DNA from: Pedobacter kyonggii
Lineage (GTDB): Bacteria > Bacteroidota > Bacteroidia > Sphingobacteriales > Sphingobacteriaceae
Assembly: GCF_004310665.1 (NCBI RefSeq)
Contig: NZ_SIXF01000030.1
Coordinates: 1 to 64,000, forward strand
Length of the DNA: 64,000 bases
Direction: 5' to 3'
The translations under genes were made by a program, and so were the position numbers. This document shows, piece after piece, positions 25,616 through 34,566 of this stretch (its first letter is position 1; every line of letters begins with the position of its first letter). The notes under the pieces are model-generated. The model saw only the letters and a program-made list of their open reading frames with translations. It was not told where the DNA came from and searched no databases.

Positions 25616-27040
25616 ATGTCACAGTCAACAAAGGCGCAGGGCAAACTTTCGTCTTTTTTCGATATCCTCGTCCAATCATTAAAAGGTCATGAGGTTGATT
25701 TAACTTCAATTAGTATTAAACGCGCAATTATTTTATTGGCCATTCCGATGATGCTAGAAATGGCTATGGAGTCGGTTTTTGCCCTAGTCGATCTATATTT
25801 TGTAGGTCATTTAGAAAATAGTAGTTATGCTATACAAACGGTTGGTTTAACGGAATCTGTGTTAACCATTATTTATTCATTAGCCATCGGGTTGAGTATG
25901 GCTGCAACAGCGGTGGTTGCCAGGAGAATTGGCGAGAAGAATCCAGAAGCGGCATCAAAAGCTGGTATGCAGACGATTGTAATTGCGGTTTTCGTTAACA
26001 TTATAATCAGTATTCTAGGCTTAATTTATGCAAGAGATATTCTATTGCTCATGGGTGCCTCAACTGAAACAGCTGATCAAGGTATTCCATTTGTTCGGAT
26101 TATGATGGGTGGAAGTATTATTATTGTACTCTTATTCTTAATCAACGGGATTTTTCGTGGTGCAGGTAATGCGGCGATCGCAATGCGGAGTTTATGGATC
26201 GCCAATATTGCGAACATCATCCTCTGCCCTATTTTTATTAATGGTTTTGGGCCAGTACCAGCATTCGGTTTAACAGGTGCTGCAATTGCCACCACAATTG
26301 GTCGTGGTTTAGGTGTTACTTATCAGGTTTACAATCTGTTTAGTGGTAAAAACATCTTAAAAATACGCATTAGTCACTTCTTGCCTGATTTTACCCAGAT
26401 TAAAGCCATTGTTAAGATTGCCGCTCCAGCCATTTTTCAGTTTGTAATTGCGAGTTGTAGTTGGGTGTTTTTGGCAGAGCTTGTTGCCACTACTGGTGGT
26501 GACACGGGGTCGGCAGGTTACCAAACTGCACTGCGACTGATGATGTTTTTTATGTTACCCGCTTGGGGCTTAAGCAATGCAGCTGCCACTTTGGTTGGCC
26601 AGAATTTAGGCGCGGGTCATATAGATCGCGCTGAAAAGTCGGTATTCCAGACCTTGAAATACATCATCATTTTCATGGCGGTTGTAAGTGTGCTGTTTTT
26701 AACCTGTGGACATTTGTTCGCAGCATTTTTCACATCAGATGAAGAGGTAATAGCTATTGCGAGTAAGGCCCTTAAGATTATGAGCCTCGGTTTTGTGATT
26801 TATGGAGCTGCTATGGTATTCAGTAGTGCATTTAATGGTGCTGGAGATACCTGGACACCTACCAAAATTAATGTTTTTGCCTTTTGGTTGTTCCAGATTC
26901 CTTTGGCTTACTTTTTGGCCAAATTTTTAGAAATGGGTCCAACAGGTGTTTTTATTGCCATCCCAACAGCTGAAGCAGGTATTGCGATAGCTGCCTATAT
27001 CTTGTTTAAAAAGGGTAAATGGAAAAAAACTATGGTTTAA
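25616..27040 (+). CDS. MATE-family multidrug efflux transporter
   Basis: About 474 residues from the ATG at 25616. It has twelve hydrophobic segments in two MatE repeats (about 35-200 and 260-420) and signatures such as IPMMLEMAMESVFALVDLYFVGHLE and, in the second half, AAATLVGQNLGAGH. It sits in the cytoplasmic membrane and exports cationic or amphiphilic drugs using an ion gradient. An earlier in-frame ATG at 25571 would add 15 residues and lies in a hairpin loop. The long leader with a small upstream ORF suggests regulation by translation of that ORF; substrate and inducer are unknown. Confidence 0.92.
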   Translation: MSQSTKAQGKLSSFFDILVQSLKGHEVDLTSISIKRAIILLAIPMMLEMAMESVFALVDLYFVGHLENSSYAIQTVGLTESVLTIIYSLAIGLSMAATAVVARRIGEKNPEAASKAGMQTIVIAVFVNIIISILGLIYARDILLLMGASTETADQGIPFVRIMMGGSIIIVLLFLINGIFRGAGNAAIAMRSLWIANIANIILCPIFINGFGPVPAFGLTGAAIATTIGRGLGVTYQVYNLFSGKNILKIRISHFLPDFTQIKAIVKIAAPAIFQFVIASCSWVFLAELVATTGGDTGSAGYQTALRLMMFFMLPAWGLSNAAATLVGQNLGAGHIDRAEKSVFQTLKYIIIFMAVVSVLFLTCGHLFAAFFTSDEEVIAIASKALKIMSLGFVIYGAAMVFSSAFNGAGDTWTPTKINVFAFWLFQIPLAYFLAKFLEMGPTGVFIAIPTAEAGIAIAAYILFKKGKWKKTMV

Positions 27041-27045
27041 GTTTT

Positions 27046-27113
27046 TACCACAGATAGGTACAGATGAATTGCTTAATTGAATAGCATGATCTGTGCTTAT
27101 CTGTGGTTAATTT
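27046..27113. repeat. Inverted repeat of the ACCACAGAT family after the MATE gene
   Basis: TACCACAGATAGGTACAGAT (27046-27065) is matched by an almost exact reverse copy, ATCTGTGCTTATCTGTGGTTA (27089-27109). It may also serve as transcription stop for the exporter gene. No gene was seen in the rest of 27041-27318. Confidence 0.6.
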
Positions 27114-27318
27114 TAAGCACCAGGTATAAATCCCTTCAAAAGAATTACCACAAATGATCAATAAATCTGATGGAAACGAACATCCAAACCTAAAGTCGGG
27201 ATAAAGTATAAAAACAGGATCATTGCAAGCGAACACCCCTATTTTTACTTGCCAAAAAGATAAAGATTCAACCATTGCAGCATTCCATTTTCCCTCTTAT
27301 ATTTTCCATTAAAAAGCA

Positions 27319-27326
27319 TATCTTTG
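27319..27326 (+). promoter_or_regulatory. lepA: Putative -7 box abutting lepA
   Basis: TATCTTTG matches TAnnTTTG and ends 7 nt before the lepA ATG (27334). The start codon is fixed by homology, so a transcript from this box would be nearly leaderless. No strong -33 was seen. Confidence 0.4.
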
Positions 27327-27333
27327 CGCAAAG

Positions 27334-29121
27334 ATGAAGCATATACGTAATTTTTGCATTATTGCACATATCGACCATGGTAAAAGTACTTTGGCTGATA
27401 GGTTATTAGAATACACCGAGACAATTTCAAAGCGTGAGGCGCAGGCGCAATTGCTCGATAACATGGATTTAGAGCGTGAGAGAGGCATAACAATTAAAAG
27501 TCATGCCATACAAATGAACTATAAAGTTGGTGATATTGAGTATAATTTCAACCTTATTGATACACCTGGACACGTAGATTTTTCGTACGAAGTTTCGCGT
27601 TCTATCGCTGCCTGCGAGGGTGCATTACTTATCGTTGATGCTTCGCAAGGTATTCAGGCACAGACCATTTCGAACTTATATTTAGCACTTGAACACGACC
27701 TTGAAATTATTCCGATTTTAAATAAAATGGATTTACCTGGGGCAATGCCCGAGGAAGTAAAAGACCAGATTATTGATTTAATTGGATGTAAACGAGAAGA
27801 TATTATTCCTGCATCGGGTAAAACCGGCATGGGTATCCCTGATATTATCCAGGCAATTGTAGACCGTGTTCCGGCTCCGGTTGGTGATCCGGAAGCACCT
27901 TTGCAAGCTTTAATTTTCGACTCTGTTTTTAACTCATTCAGGGGAATTATTGCTTATTATAAAGTAGTAAACGGCGAAATTAAAAAAGGCGACAAAGTAA
28001 AATTCATTAATACTGGCAAAGAATATCTGGCTGATGAGGTTGGTATTCTAAAACTGGATATGTCGCCACGTAATGTGGTAAAAACCGGAGATGTGGGCTA
28101 CATTATTTCTGGGATTAAAGAAGCCAGAGAGGTAAAAGTTGGTGATACGATTACAACTGTTGCCAGACCTTCGTTAGATGCCATTCAAGGTTTTGAAGAG
28201 GTTAAACCAATGGTTTTTGCTGGGATTTACCCAGTTGATACAGACGAGTTTGAAGAACTTCGTGAAGCGATGCACAAGTTGCAATTAAATGATGCTTCTA
28301 TCGTTTTCGAACCTGAGAGTTCTGCGGCATTAGGCTTTGGTTTCCGTTGTGGTTTCTTAGGAATGTTGCATATGGAGATTATCCAGGAGCGTTTAGAACG
28401 CGAGTTCGATATGACTGTAATTACAACGGTTCCAAACGTATCGTACATTGCACATACTACAAAAGGTGATGAATTTATTGTAAATAATCCATCTGATTTG
28501 CCTGATCCAAGTAAATTGGATTCGGTTGAAGAACCTTATATTAAAGCAAATATTATTACCAAGGCTGACTTTGTTGGTCCAATAATGTCGCTTTGTATCC
28601 AAAAACGGGGTGCGATTATTAATCAATCATATCTAACATCGGACAGGGTTGAGTTGGTTTTCGAAATGCCAATGGCCGAAATTGTATTCGACTTTTATGA
28701 CAGGTTAAAAACACTTTCTAAAGGATACGCTTCGTTTGATTATCACCAAATTGGTTATCGTAAATCTGATTTAGTACGATTAGATTTATTGTTGAACGAT
28801 GAGCCTGTTGATGCATTATCATCTCTGATTCACCGTAGCAATGCTTACGATTTTGGAAAGAAAATCTGTGAGAAATTAAGAGAGTTAATCCCACGTCAAC
28901 AGTTCGAGATTAAAATACAGGCATCAATTGGTGCTAAAGTTATTGCCCGAGAAACACTGAGTGCTTTACGTAAAGATGTAACGGCTAAATGTTATGGTGG
29001 TGATATTTCCCGTAAACGTAAGTTATTGGAGAAACAGAAAAAAGGTAAAAAACGTATGCGCCAGGTTGGAAACGTAGAGATTCCACAAAGTGCATTTATG
29101 GCGGTTTTGAAATTAGATTAA
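27334..29121 (+). CDS. lepA: Elongation factor 4 (LepA)
   Basis: A 595-residue ribosome-associated GTPase. N-terminal G domain with AHIDHGKST (about 11-19), DTPGHVDF, and NKMDLPGA; then EF-Tu-like domain II, two EF-G-like domains and the LepA-specific C-terminal domain with [20 protein letters not shown] and [18 protein letters not shown]. Length and start ([18 protein letters not shown]) match the family exactly. The stop codon is the first base-triplet of a CCCC-type mini-repeat (29119-29148) that leads into folD. Confidence 0.97.
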   Translation: MKHIRNFCIIAHIDHGKSTLADRLLEYTETISKREAQAQLLDNMDLERERGITIKSHAIQMNYKVGDIEYNFNLIDTPGHVDFSYEVSRSIAACEGALLIVDASQGIQAQTISNLYLALEHDLEIIPILNKMDLPGAMPEEVKDQIIDLIGCKREDIIPASGKTGMGIPDIIQAIVDRVPAPVGDPEAPLQALIFDSVFNSFRGIIAYYKVVNGEIKKGDKVKFINTGKEYLADEVGILKLDMSPRNVVKTGDVGYIISGIKEAREVKVGDTITTVARPSLDAIQGFEEVKPMVFAGIYPVDTDEFEELREAMHKLQLNDASIVFEPESSAALGFGFRCGFLGMLHMEIIQERLEREFDMTVITTVPNVSYIAHTTKGDEFIVNNPSDLPDPSKLDSVEEPYIKANIITKADFVGPIMSLCIQKRGAIINQSYLTSDRVELVFEMPMAEIVFDFYDRLKTLSKGYASFDYHQIGYRKSDLVRLDLLLNDEPVDALSSLIHRSNAYDFGKKICEKLRELIPRQQFEIKIQASIGAKVIARETLSALRKDVTAKCYGGDISRKRKLLEKQKKGKKRMRQVGNVEIPQSAFMAVLKLD

Positions 29122-29148
29122 CCCCCTAGCCCCCTGAAGGGGGGATTA
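29119..29148 (+). repeat. CCCC-type mini-repeat on the lepA stop codon
   Basis: TAACCCCCTAGCCCCCTGAA followed by GGGGGGATT. Begins with the lepA TAA codon. An inverted copy lies inside the folD start at 29223-29250; same-family copies adjoin etfB (45549-45578) and the TPR gene (44325-44352). Confidence 0.7.
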
Positions 29149-29205
29149 TTGGCGAGTTTTATTAAGTTAAATCTTAAATTATAAAATTATAACGGAGCAA
29201 GTTAT

Positions 29206-30126
29206 ATGAGCGATGCAAATTCAAAGTCCCCTTCAGGGGATTTAGGGGTATTATTAGACGGTAAATACGTATCAGAAAAAATTAAAATTCAAATTGCAGA
29301 GGAAGCTGCCGAATTTTTAAATAAAAGTGGTCGCAAGCCACACCTAGTTGCTATTTTAGTGGGTAACGATGGTGGAAGCGAAACCTATGTGGCCAGTAAG
29401 ATGAAAAACTGCGAAAAAGTTGGTTTTAAATCATCGTTACATAGATATGATAACTCAGTAACTGAAGCCGAATTACTAGCGAAAATTGAAGAAATTAACC
29501 AGGATGATGATGTAGACGGATTAATTGTTCAATTGCCTTTGCCAAAACACATCGATCCGGAGAAAGTTACCGAAAAGATCGATCACCGTAAAGATGTGGA
29601 TGGTTTCCACCCTGTAAATTTGGGTAGAATGATGCGCAACCTGCCTTGCTTTATCCCGGCCACACCTTATGGTATTTTATTGATGCTGGAGGAGTACAAT
29701 ATCGATACAACCGGAATGCATTGTGTGGTTGTTGGTCGCAGTAATATTGTAGGCAGCCCGATGAGCATTTTAATGGCCCGTAACGCAAACCCTGGCAATT
29801 GTACCGTAACACTTACCCACTCTCGTACTAAAGATTTAAAAGAACAGGTTCTTCAGGCAGATATTGTGATTGCTGCCATTGGTAAAAAGAATTTTGTTAC
29901 TGCCGACATGGTTAAACCTGGTGCCATTATTATCGATGTAGGCATTAACCGCGAAACTTCTGCCGAAACCAAATCTGGCTTTAAGTTATATGGTGATGTA
30001 GATTTCGAAAATGTAGCAGCTAAGGCCTCTTATATTACGCCTGTTCCGGGTGGTGTAGGTTTAATGACAATTGTAGGTTTACTGAAAAATACGTTGGCAT
30101 CAGCAAGAAAAGAAATATATTCTTAA
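29206..30126 (+). CDS. folD: Bifunctional methylene-THF dehydrogenase/cyclohydrolase
   Basis: A 306-residue FolD, interconverting methylene-, methenyl- and formyl-tetrahydrofolate with NADP. Catalytic Lys region [14 protein letters not shown], substrate motif [22 protein letters not shown], and a Rossmann domain with [13 protein letters not shown] and [11 protein letters not shown]. The N-terminus is unusual: residues 1-16 ([16 protein letters not shown]) precede the normal [11 protein letters not shown] start, and codons 7-15 are an inverted copy of a mini-repeat. Ser-Pro-Ser-Gly-Asp-Leu-Gly-Val is therefore repeat-derived, without family counterpart. lepA is 84 bp upstream. Confidence 0.95.
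   Translation: MSDANSKSPSGDLGVLLDGKYVSEKIKIQIAEEAAEFLNKSGRKPHLVAILVGNDGGSETYVASKMKNCEKVGFKSSLHRYDNSVTEAELLAKIEEINQDDDVDGLIVQLPLPKHIDPEKVTEKIDHRKDVDGFHPVNLGRMMRNLPCFIPATPYGILLMLEEYNIDTTGMHCVVVGRSNIVGSPMSILMARNANPGNCTVTLTHSRTKDLKEQVLQADIVIAAIGKKNFVTADMVKPGAIIIDVGINRETSAETKSGFKLYGDVDFENVAAKASYITPVPGGVGLMTIVGLLKNTLASARKEIYS
29223..29250 (-). repeat. CCCC-type mini-repeat inside the folD reading frame
   Basis: Plus-strand sequence AAAGTCCCCTTCAGGGGATT then TAGGGGTA is the reverse complement of the element found on stop codons elsewhere. It is translated as part of FolD's N-terminus. Confidence 0.7.
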
Positions 30127-30147
30127 GCCTAAAGACTAAAGAAGGAA

Positions 30148-30176
30148 AAGCGGTTCATTTTTGGATCGCTTTTTTT
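30148..30176 (+). terminator. folD: Terminator after folD
   Basis: AAGCGGTTC (30148-30156) pairs with GGATCGCTT (30163-30171; two G-U pairs), followed by a T run, 22 bp after the folD stop. Confidence 0.7.
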
Positions 30177-30293
30177 ATTTAAGGAAAGGCGCTTGGTTAG
30201 CATATGCCCAGCTTATGATAGGCAATTTGCTTTAACAATGAACCAGTAAACCTATAATATAGCTGTGTTCATCCTTTTAATCTGTGGTTAAAA

Positions 30294-30629
30294 TCAACCC
30301 CAAAGTTTATTCCACCAGCTTTCTTCAAAACCGATATAAAGGCCATCTTCGCGCAATTCGGTTGGATAGATGTTGATATAATCACCTTGTCCCTCTGCTC
30401 CCCTTCCCGTAGTTAAACTATATTCGTACCGATGGATCGGACAAACCAGATGTCCGTTTTTGCACCAGCCGCCACTAAAATGACCACCAGCATGTGGACA
30501 ATGAGATTGGGTTGCAATAATTTTATCATCACTATTGATCAAGCAGATCTGTTTTCCGGCAACCTCAATGGTCCTGATGGTATCTGGACGGGGAATCTGG
30601 TTGTTATTTAATGCCTTAAACCACTTCAT
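30294..30629 (-). CDS. Rieske [2Fe-2S] ferredoxin-like protein
   Basis: About 111 residues from the ATG at 30629. It is a single Rieske domain with SHCPHAGGHFSGG and LVCPIHRYEY, the Cys-x-His and Cys-x-x-His cluster ligands of NirD/bacterial Rieske ferredoxins. A longer frame to a TTG at 30647 exists but the ATG is the natural start. It is monocistronic, divergent from queE. It probably carries electrons for an unidentified oxygenase or reductase. Confidence 0.88.
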   Translation of the reverse strand: MKWFKALNNNQIPRPDTIRTIEVAGKQICLINSDDKIIATQSHCPHAGGHFSGGWCKNGHLVCPIHRYEYSLTTGRGAEGQGDYINIYPTELREDGLYIGFEESWWNKLWG

Positions 30630-30736
30630 TGTGCTAAAATACGGCAAATAAATATCAGTCTTATTTCATCTTTCGATTAAATTTCAAAAGAGGAACAGCA
30701 TCACCATATTTTTTTAGGATATTTGCATCCTCAACA

Positions 30737-31360
30737 ATGAAACAAGAAATACCAGAAGACGGCACATTACTTCCTTTAATGGAAGAATTTTATACTATAC
30801 AGGGCGAAGGATTTAATACTGGTAAAGCAGCTTATTTCATCCGTTTAGGCGGCTGCGATGTAGGTTGCCATTGGTGCGACGTTAAAGAAAGCTGGGACGC
30901 AGAAATGCATCCACTTACCCCATCAGATGTTATTGTAGAAAATGCCGATAAATTTCCAGGGAAAGCTGTTGTTATAACTGGGGGCGAACCCTTGATTTAT
31001 AACCTGGATTACCTGACCAATAAATTAAAAGAACGTGGTATCTTAACTTTCATCGAAACTTCTGGTGCTTATCCCTTATCTGGAAATTGGGACTGGATCT
31101 GTTTATCACCAAAGAAATTTAAAGCACCAAGACCTGATATTACACCTTTTGCGCACGAATTAAAAGTGATTGTTTTTAATAAAAGTGATTTTAAATGGGC
31201 TGAAGAGTACGCGGCTATGGTGTCTCCTACCTGCAAATTATATCTACAGCCAGAATGGTCTAAAGCAAAAGAAATTACACCATTAATTATTGATTATGTA
31301 ATGGCTAATCCTAAATGGGAAATTTCTTTACAAACGCACAAATTTTTAAATATTCCTTAA
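30737..31360 (+). CDS. queE: 7-carboxy-7-deazaguanine synthase
   Basis: A 207-residue radical-SAM enzyme making 7-carboxy-7-deazaguanine for queuosine. N-terminal EFYTIQGEGFNTGKAAYFIRLGGCDVGCHWCDV, where the cluster cysteines are spaced Cys-x3-Cys-x2-Cys as in radical SAM; VVITGGEPL follows, with C-terminal QTHKFLNIP. Length is typical of QueE. Other queuosine genes are not in the window. Confidence 0.93.
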   Translation: MKQEIPEDGTLLPLMEEFYTIQGEGFNTGKAAYFIRLGGCDVGCHWCDVKESWDAEMHPLTPSDVIVENADKFPGKAVVITGGEPLIYNLDYLTNKLKERGILTFIETSGAYPLSGNWDWICLSPKKFKAPRPDITPFAHELKVIVFNKSDFKWAEEYAAMVSPTCKLYLQPEWSKAKEITPLIIDYVMANPKWEISLQTHKFLNIP

Positions 31361-31397
31361 AAACAATACATTAGCTTTATAAGCAAATGTTAATGTA

Positions 31398-33284
31398 ATG
31401 AAATTTTGTTTAGTCCTCTTCTTTAGCATACTAAGTATTTATTGTTTTGGGCAAAGCTCCCTGAATAAAAAAGCACAGGTTTTTTTTGAAAAATCTGGTC
31501 CATTTATTGATAAAATGGATTATGCTGCTGCCGAACAGGTATTAAAAAGTGCGGTTGAAGCTGATCCATTATTTCAGAATGCCTACATTGTGCTTGCTAG
31601 CGTTTATAAGGCGCAAAAAAAGTATGCTGAAGCCAAAGCTGCTTACGAAAAAGCCATATTGATCAACAAAACTGTAGCTCCGGCTGTAATTTATGGATTG
31701 GCTGAAACCGAATTCGCAACTCAGGATTATTTAAAGTCGAAACAACATTTTAGTGAATTTTTGATATTAGATTCTTCATCTGATAGGGCAAGAAGAGCAA
31801 AGAAATATCTTTTAGATTGTGATTTCGCTGCCATAGCAATTAAGAAACCCGTAAAATATAGTCCCACAAATTTAGCTGAAGGGGTAAATACAACAGATGC
31901 TGAGTACTTTCCTGCGATAACTGCTGATGGCGAAACTCTGGTTTTTACCCGTCAGATAAATGGTAATGAAGATTTTTGGACATCACAGCTTAAAAATAAT
32001 AAATGGGATGCCGCTACTCCCTTATCCAGCAATATAAATACTATCCGATATAATGAAGGGGCGCAAACAATTTCACCTGATGGGAAGTACCTTTTTTTTA
32101 CGGGATGCAACCGTCCCGATGGCCTAGGTAGATGTGATATTTATGTTTCGCACTGCGAGGGTAAAGATTGGGGCGAACCTTATAATGTTGGGAAACCCGT
32201 TAATTCAGAATATTGGGAATCACAACCGGCAATCAGTCCTGATGGAAGAACTTTGTATTTTATAAGCAACAGACCAGGCGGATCTGGAGGTTATGATATC
32301 TGGAAAAGCAGCATTACCGATGAAGCCAAATGGGGACCTGCCGTTAACCTTGGACCAGATATCAACACCGTTTATGATGAAAATACACCATTTTTGCATG
32401 CTGATGGAAGAACTTTGTACTTTTCTTCTGATGGTTGGCCAGGCTTCGGGAACAAAGATATTTATTATAGCAGAATGGATAATGATGGCAAGTGGCAAAA
32501 GCCAATTAATATCGGTTATCCCATCAATTCTTTCGAAGATGAAAGTGGTTTGGTAGTAAGTGCCGATGGGAATTTCGGCTTGTTTTCTTCGAATTTAAAA
32601 GGAGGTTTTGGCTTACAGGATGTTTACAGTTTTGGAATTCCTGAAGTAGCAAAACCGCTGAAGGTTTCTTATGTTAAAGGAATTGTAAGAGACCGGGATA
32701 CTAAAAAAACGATCGAAAGTAATGTTCAGGTGGTAGATTTGAAAACTAATAAAACTGTTTTTGATGACTACACTGATCCAGAGACTGGCCAGTTTTTAGC
32801 TGTAATGCCTGTTGGGAGTAATTATTTGTTTAACGTAAATGCCGAAGGTTACATGTTTTACTCTGAAAACTTCGAGCTCAAGGCCGGGGATATTAATAAA
32901 CCTTACCAGATTGAAGTTTACATCGAAAAAATAAAGCAAGGCGGAAATGTTACACTAAGAAACATTTTCTTCGATACCAATAAGTTTAATCTTTTGCCTG
33001 CCTCTATCCGCGAATTGGATCTACTTATTGAATTTTTACATCAAAATGAAAACGTACAGATTGAGATTCAGGGCCATACCGATAATGTTGGTGATGATAA
33101 ATTAAATGAAAAGTTGTCTTTTAATCGTGCCAATGCAGTTTACGAGTATCTGATCAAAAATAGTATTGATTCTAAAAGGCTTACCTTTAAGGGATTTGGA
33201 GCAAGCAAACCTATTGCTGATAATAAAACTGAATCAGGTAGGAAAAACAATCGTAGAACATCGTTTGTAATTACTAAAATATAA
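31398..33284 (+). CDS. OmpA-family protein with TPR and PD40 repeats
   Basis: A 628-residue outer-membrane-associated protein. Signal peptide (about 1-19, FGQS); TPR-type helices (about 25-130, AYIVLASVYKAQKKYAEAKAAYEKA); a PD40/WD40-like beta-propeller of repeated ISPDGRTLYF units (about 165-410); a CarboxypepD_reg-like domain (about 425-505); and a C-terminal OmpA domain binding peptidoglycan (about 515-628, EIQGHTDNVGDDKLNEKLS). The domain order is common in Bacteroidota, including gliding-related PorE-like proteins, but no other gliding or T9SS gene lies nearby. Confidence 0.9.
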   Translation: MKFCLVLFFSILSIYCFGQSSLNKKAQVFFEKSGPFIDKMDYAAAEQVLKSAVEADPLFQNAYIVLASVYKAQKKYAEAKAAYEKAILINKTVAPAVIYGLAETEFATQDYLKSKQHFSEFLILDSSSDRARRAKKYLLDCDFAAIAIKKPVKYSPTNLAEGVNTTDAEYFPAITADGETLVFTRQINGNEDFWTSQLKNNKWDAATPLSSNINTIRYNEGAQTISPDGKYLFFTGCNRPDGLGRCDIYVSHCEGKDWGEPYNVGKPVNSEYWESQPAISPDGRTLYFISNRPGGSGGYDIWKSSITDEAKWGPAVNLGPDINTVYDENTPFLHADGRTLYFSSDGWPGFGNKDIYYSRMDNDGKWQKPINIGYPINSFEDESGLVVSADGNFGLFSSNLKGGFGLQDVYSFGIPEVAKPLKVSYVKGIVRDRDTKKTIESNVQVVDLKTNKTVFDDYTDPETGQFLAVMPVGSNYLFNVNAEGYMFYSENFELKAGDINKPYQIEVYIEKIKQGGNVTLRNIFFDTNKFNLLPASIRELDLLIEFLHQNENVQIEIQGHTDNVGDDKLNEKLSFNRANAVYEYLIKNSIDSKRLTFKGFGASKPIADNKTESGRKNNRRTSFVITKI

Positions 33285-33315
33285 ACATATAAAGTATTAC
33301 TTAAAAAAAATCAAG

Positions 33316-33732
33316 ATGTCTCAGCATTACGGAAACCATAAGAGATTTTATCCACCTTTTCATTTTTTCACAATACCCTTAGCTATATTAGGATTAGGTT
33401 TTGCCATTTATTCCTGCATAGCCATACCCACTATAATTACAGGCTTGCTTGTGCTTGCATTTTTCCTGATAGCAATTATAGCAGTAATGGCACGGATGTT
33501 TGCACTTAAGGCACAGGATAGAGCTGCAAGAGCCGAAGAAAAGTTGCGTTATTACATTCTTACTGGTAAAGCACTTCCGAGTGAGCTGAGAATGGGGCAA
33601 ATTATGGCTTTGCGTTTTGCTGGTGATGAAGAATTTATAGCCTTAGTTGATAAAACTGTGGTTGATAAGTTATCTCCAGATGAGATTAAGAAAACCATTA
33701 AAAACTGGCGCGGAGACTATCATAGGATATAA
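33316..33732 (+). CDS. DUF6526-like small membrane protein
   Basis: 138 residues with two adjacent membrane helices (about 17-37, FFTIPLAILGLGFAIYSCIAI, and 40-60) and a charged cytoplasmic tail ending in KNWRGDYHRI. The MSQHYGNHKRFYPPFHF start looks like the DUF6526 family by memory. Function unknown. It lies 31 bp after the OmpA-family gene, so probably co-transcribed. Confidence 0.75.
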   Translation: MSQHYGNHKRFYPPFHFFTIPLAILGLGFAIYSCIAIPTIITGLLVLAFFLIAIIAVMARMFALKAQDRAARAEEKLRYYILTGKALPSELRMGQIMALRFAGDEEFIALVDKTVVDKLSPDEIKKTIKNWRGDYHRI

Positions 33733-33847
33733 TGGTGACTTCTTCATTATGAACTTATTGAAGAATACTCCGCTTATGAAACACAAGCTGAAATTTATTT
33801 GATAAAGATTCTTCATTGCATTCAGGATGACAAGAATATTTGCCGTA

Positions 33848-34564
33848 TTAAAACTTCTTCCCTTTTAGTACCCTTATTTCAGAGCCTTCAGCCAAAAATA
33901 CAGAATCAGGCTTGGCATCGTTTAAAAAAGTAAAGTCATTTCCGTAGTTAATTCCAAAATCGGCATTAATTTTATAATCTTTTACAGGATAAACTTGCCA
34001 ACGCGGATGTTCGACACCGTATTCAGATGTTTTATCTGCTCCGATTTTGGTGTAGCCCCAGTAATGTTCTGTAATAAATTCTTCTTCGCTACCAACTAAA
34101 ATTTCTTCAGCTTTTGATACAGCGTTTACTGAAAAATTCTGCCAATTTTTATTCTTCCAAAGGTAATCTACCTCGATTTGATGTTCTTGTTCAATCCAAA
34201 TATGTTTCATTGGAAATGTTTGGTACTTCTCCTTATAAATGGTGTTGGCTACAAAGGTGATCGCAGGCTTGGGTACAAATTCTTTTATAAATACGACTCC
34301 TCTCTTCCACGTATCTCCATCTTTAAATTTCACATAGAATCTTAAATTAATCTCTTCAAAATCAGTATGAAATGGAATATTAAAGCCTCGGAGTTTAACA
34401 TCAATAAACATAAAGCCAACTAAACTTACATAATATTTACCTTGCCAATCATCTAATTCGGTGTGTGGAGGAAGGTATTTCGAAAGTATTTCTTTATCTA
34501 CAGCATATTGTGCCAAAGCCAGTTTACGCCATTCCGCACTGAGAAATACTTTCGGATTTTTCAA
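33848..34564 (-). CDS. DUF2071 (YqjF-type) protein
   Basis: 238 residues. Recognised from LAQYAVDKEILSKYLPPHTELDDWQGKYYVSLVGFMFIDVKLRGF, the conserved start of DUF2071/YqjF proteins, and a conserved beta-rich core. No catalytic function is known. It starts 2 bp after the kdsA stop on the same strand and is certainly in its operon. Confidence 0.85.
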   Translation of the reverse strand: MKNPKVFLSAEWRKLALAQYAVDKEILSKYLPPHTELDDWQGKYYVSLVGFMFIDVKLRGFNIPFHTDFEEINLRFYVKFKDGDTWKRGVVFIKEFVPKPAITFVANTIYKEKYQTFPMKHIWIEQEHQIEVDYLWKNKNWQNFSVNAVSKAEEILVGSEEEFITEHYWGYTKIGADKTSEYGVEHPRWQVYPVKDYKINADFGINYGNDFTFLNDAKPDSVFLAEGSEIRVLKGKKF

Positions 34565-34566
34565 GA

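Noticed and set aside
27045-27275. 76-codon minus-strand frame between the MATE gene and lepA
   Set aside because: Begins in and runs through the ACCACAGAT inverted repeat; no family resemblance.
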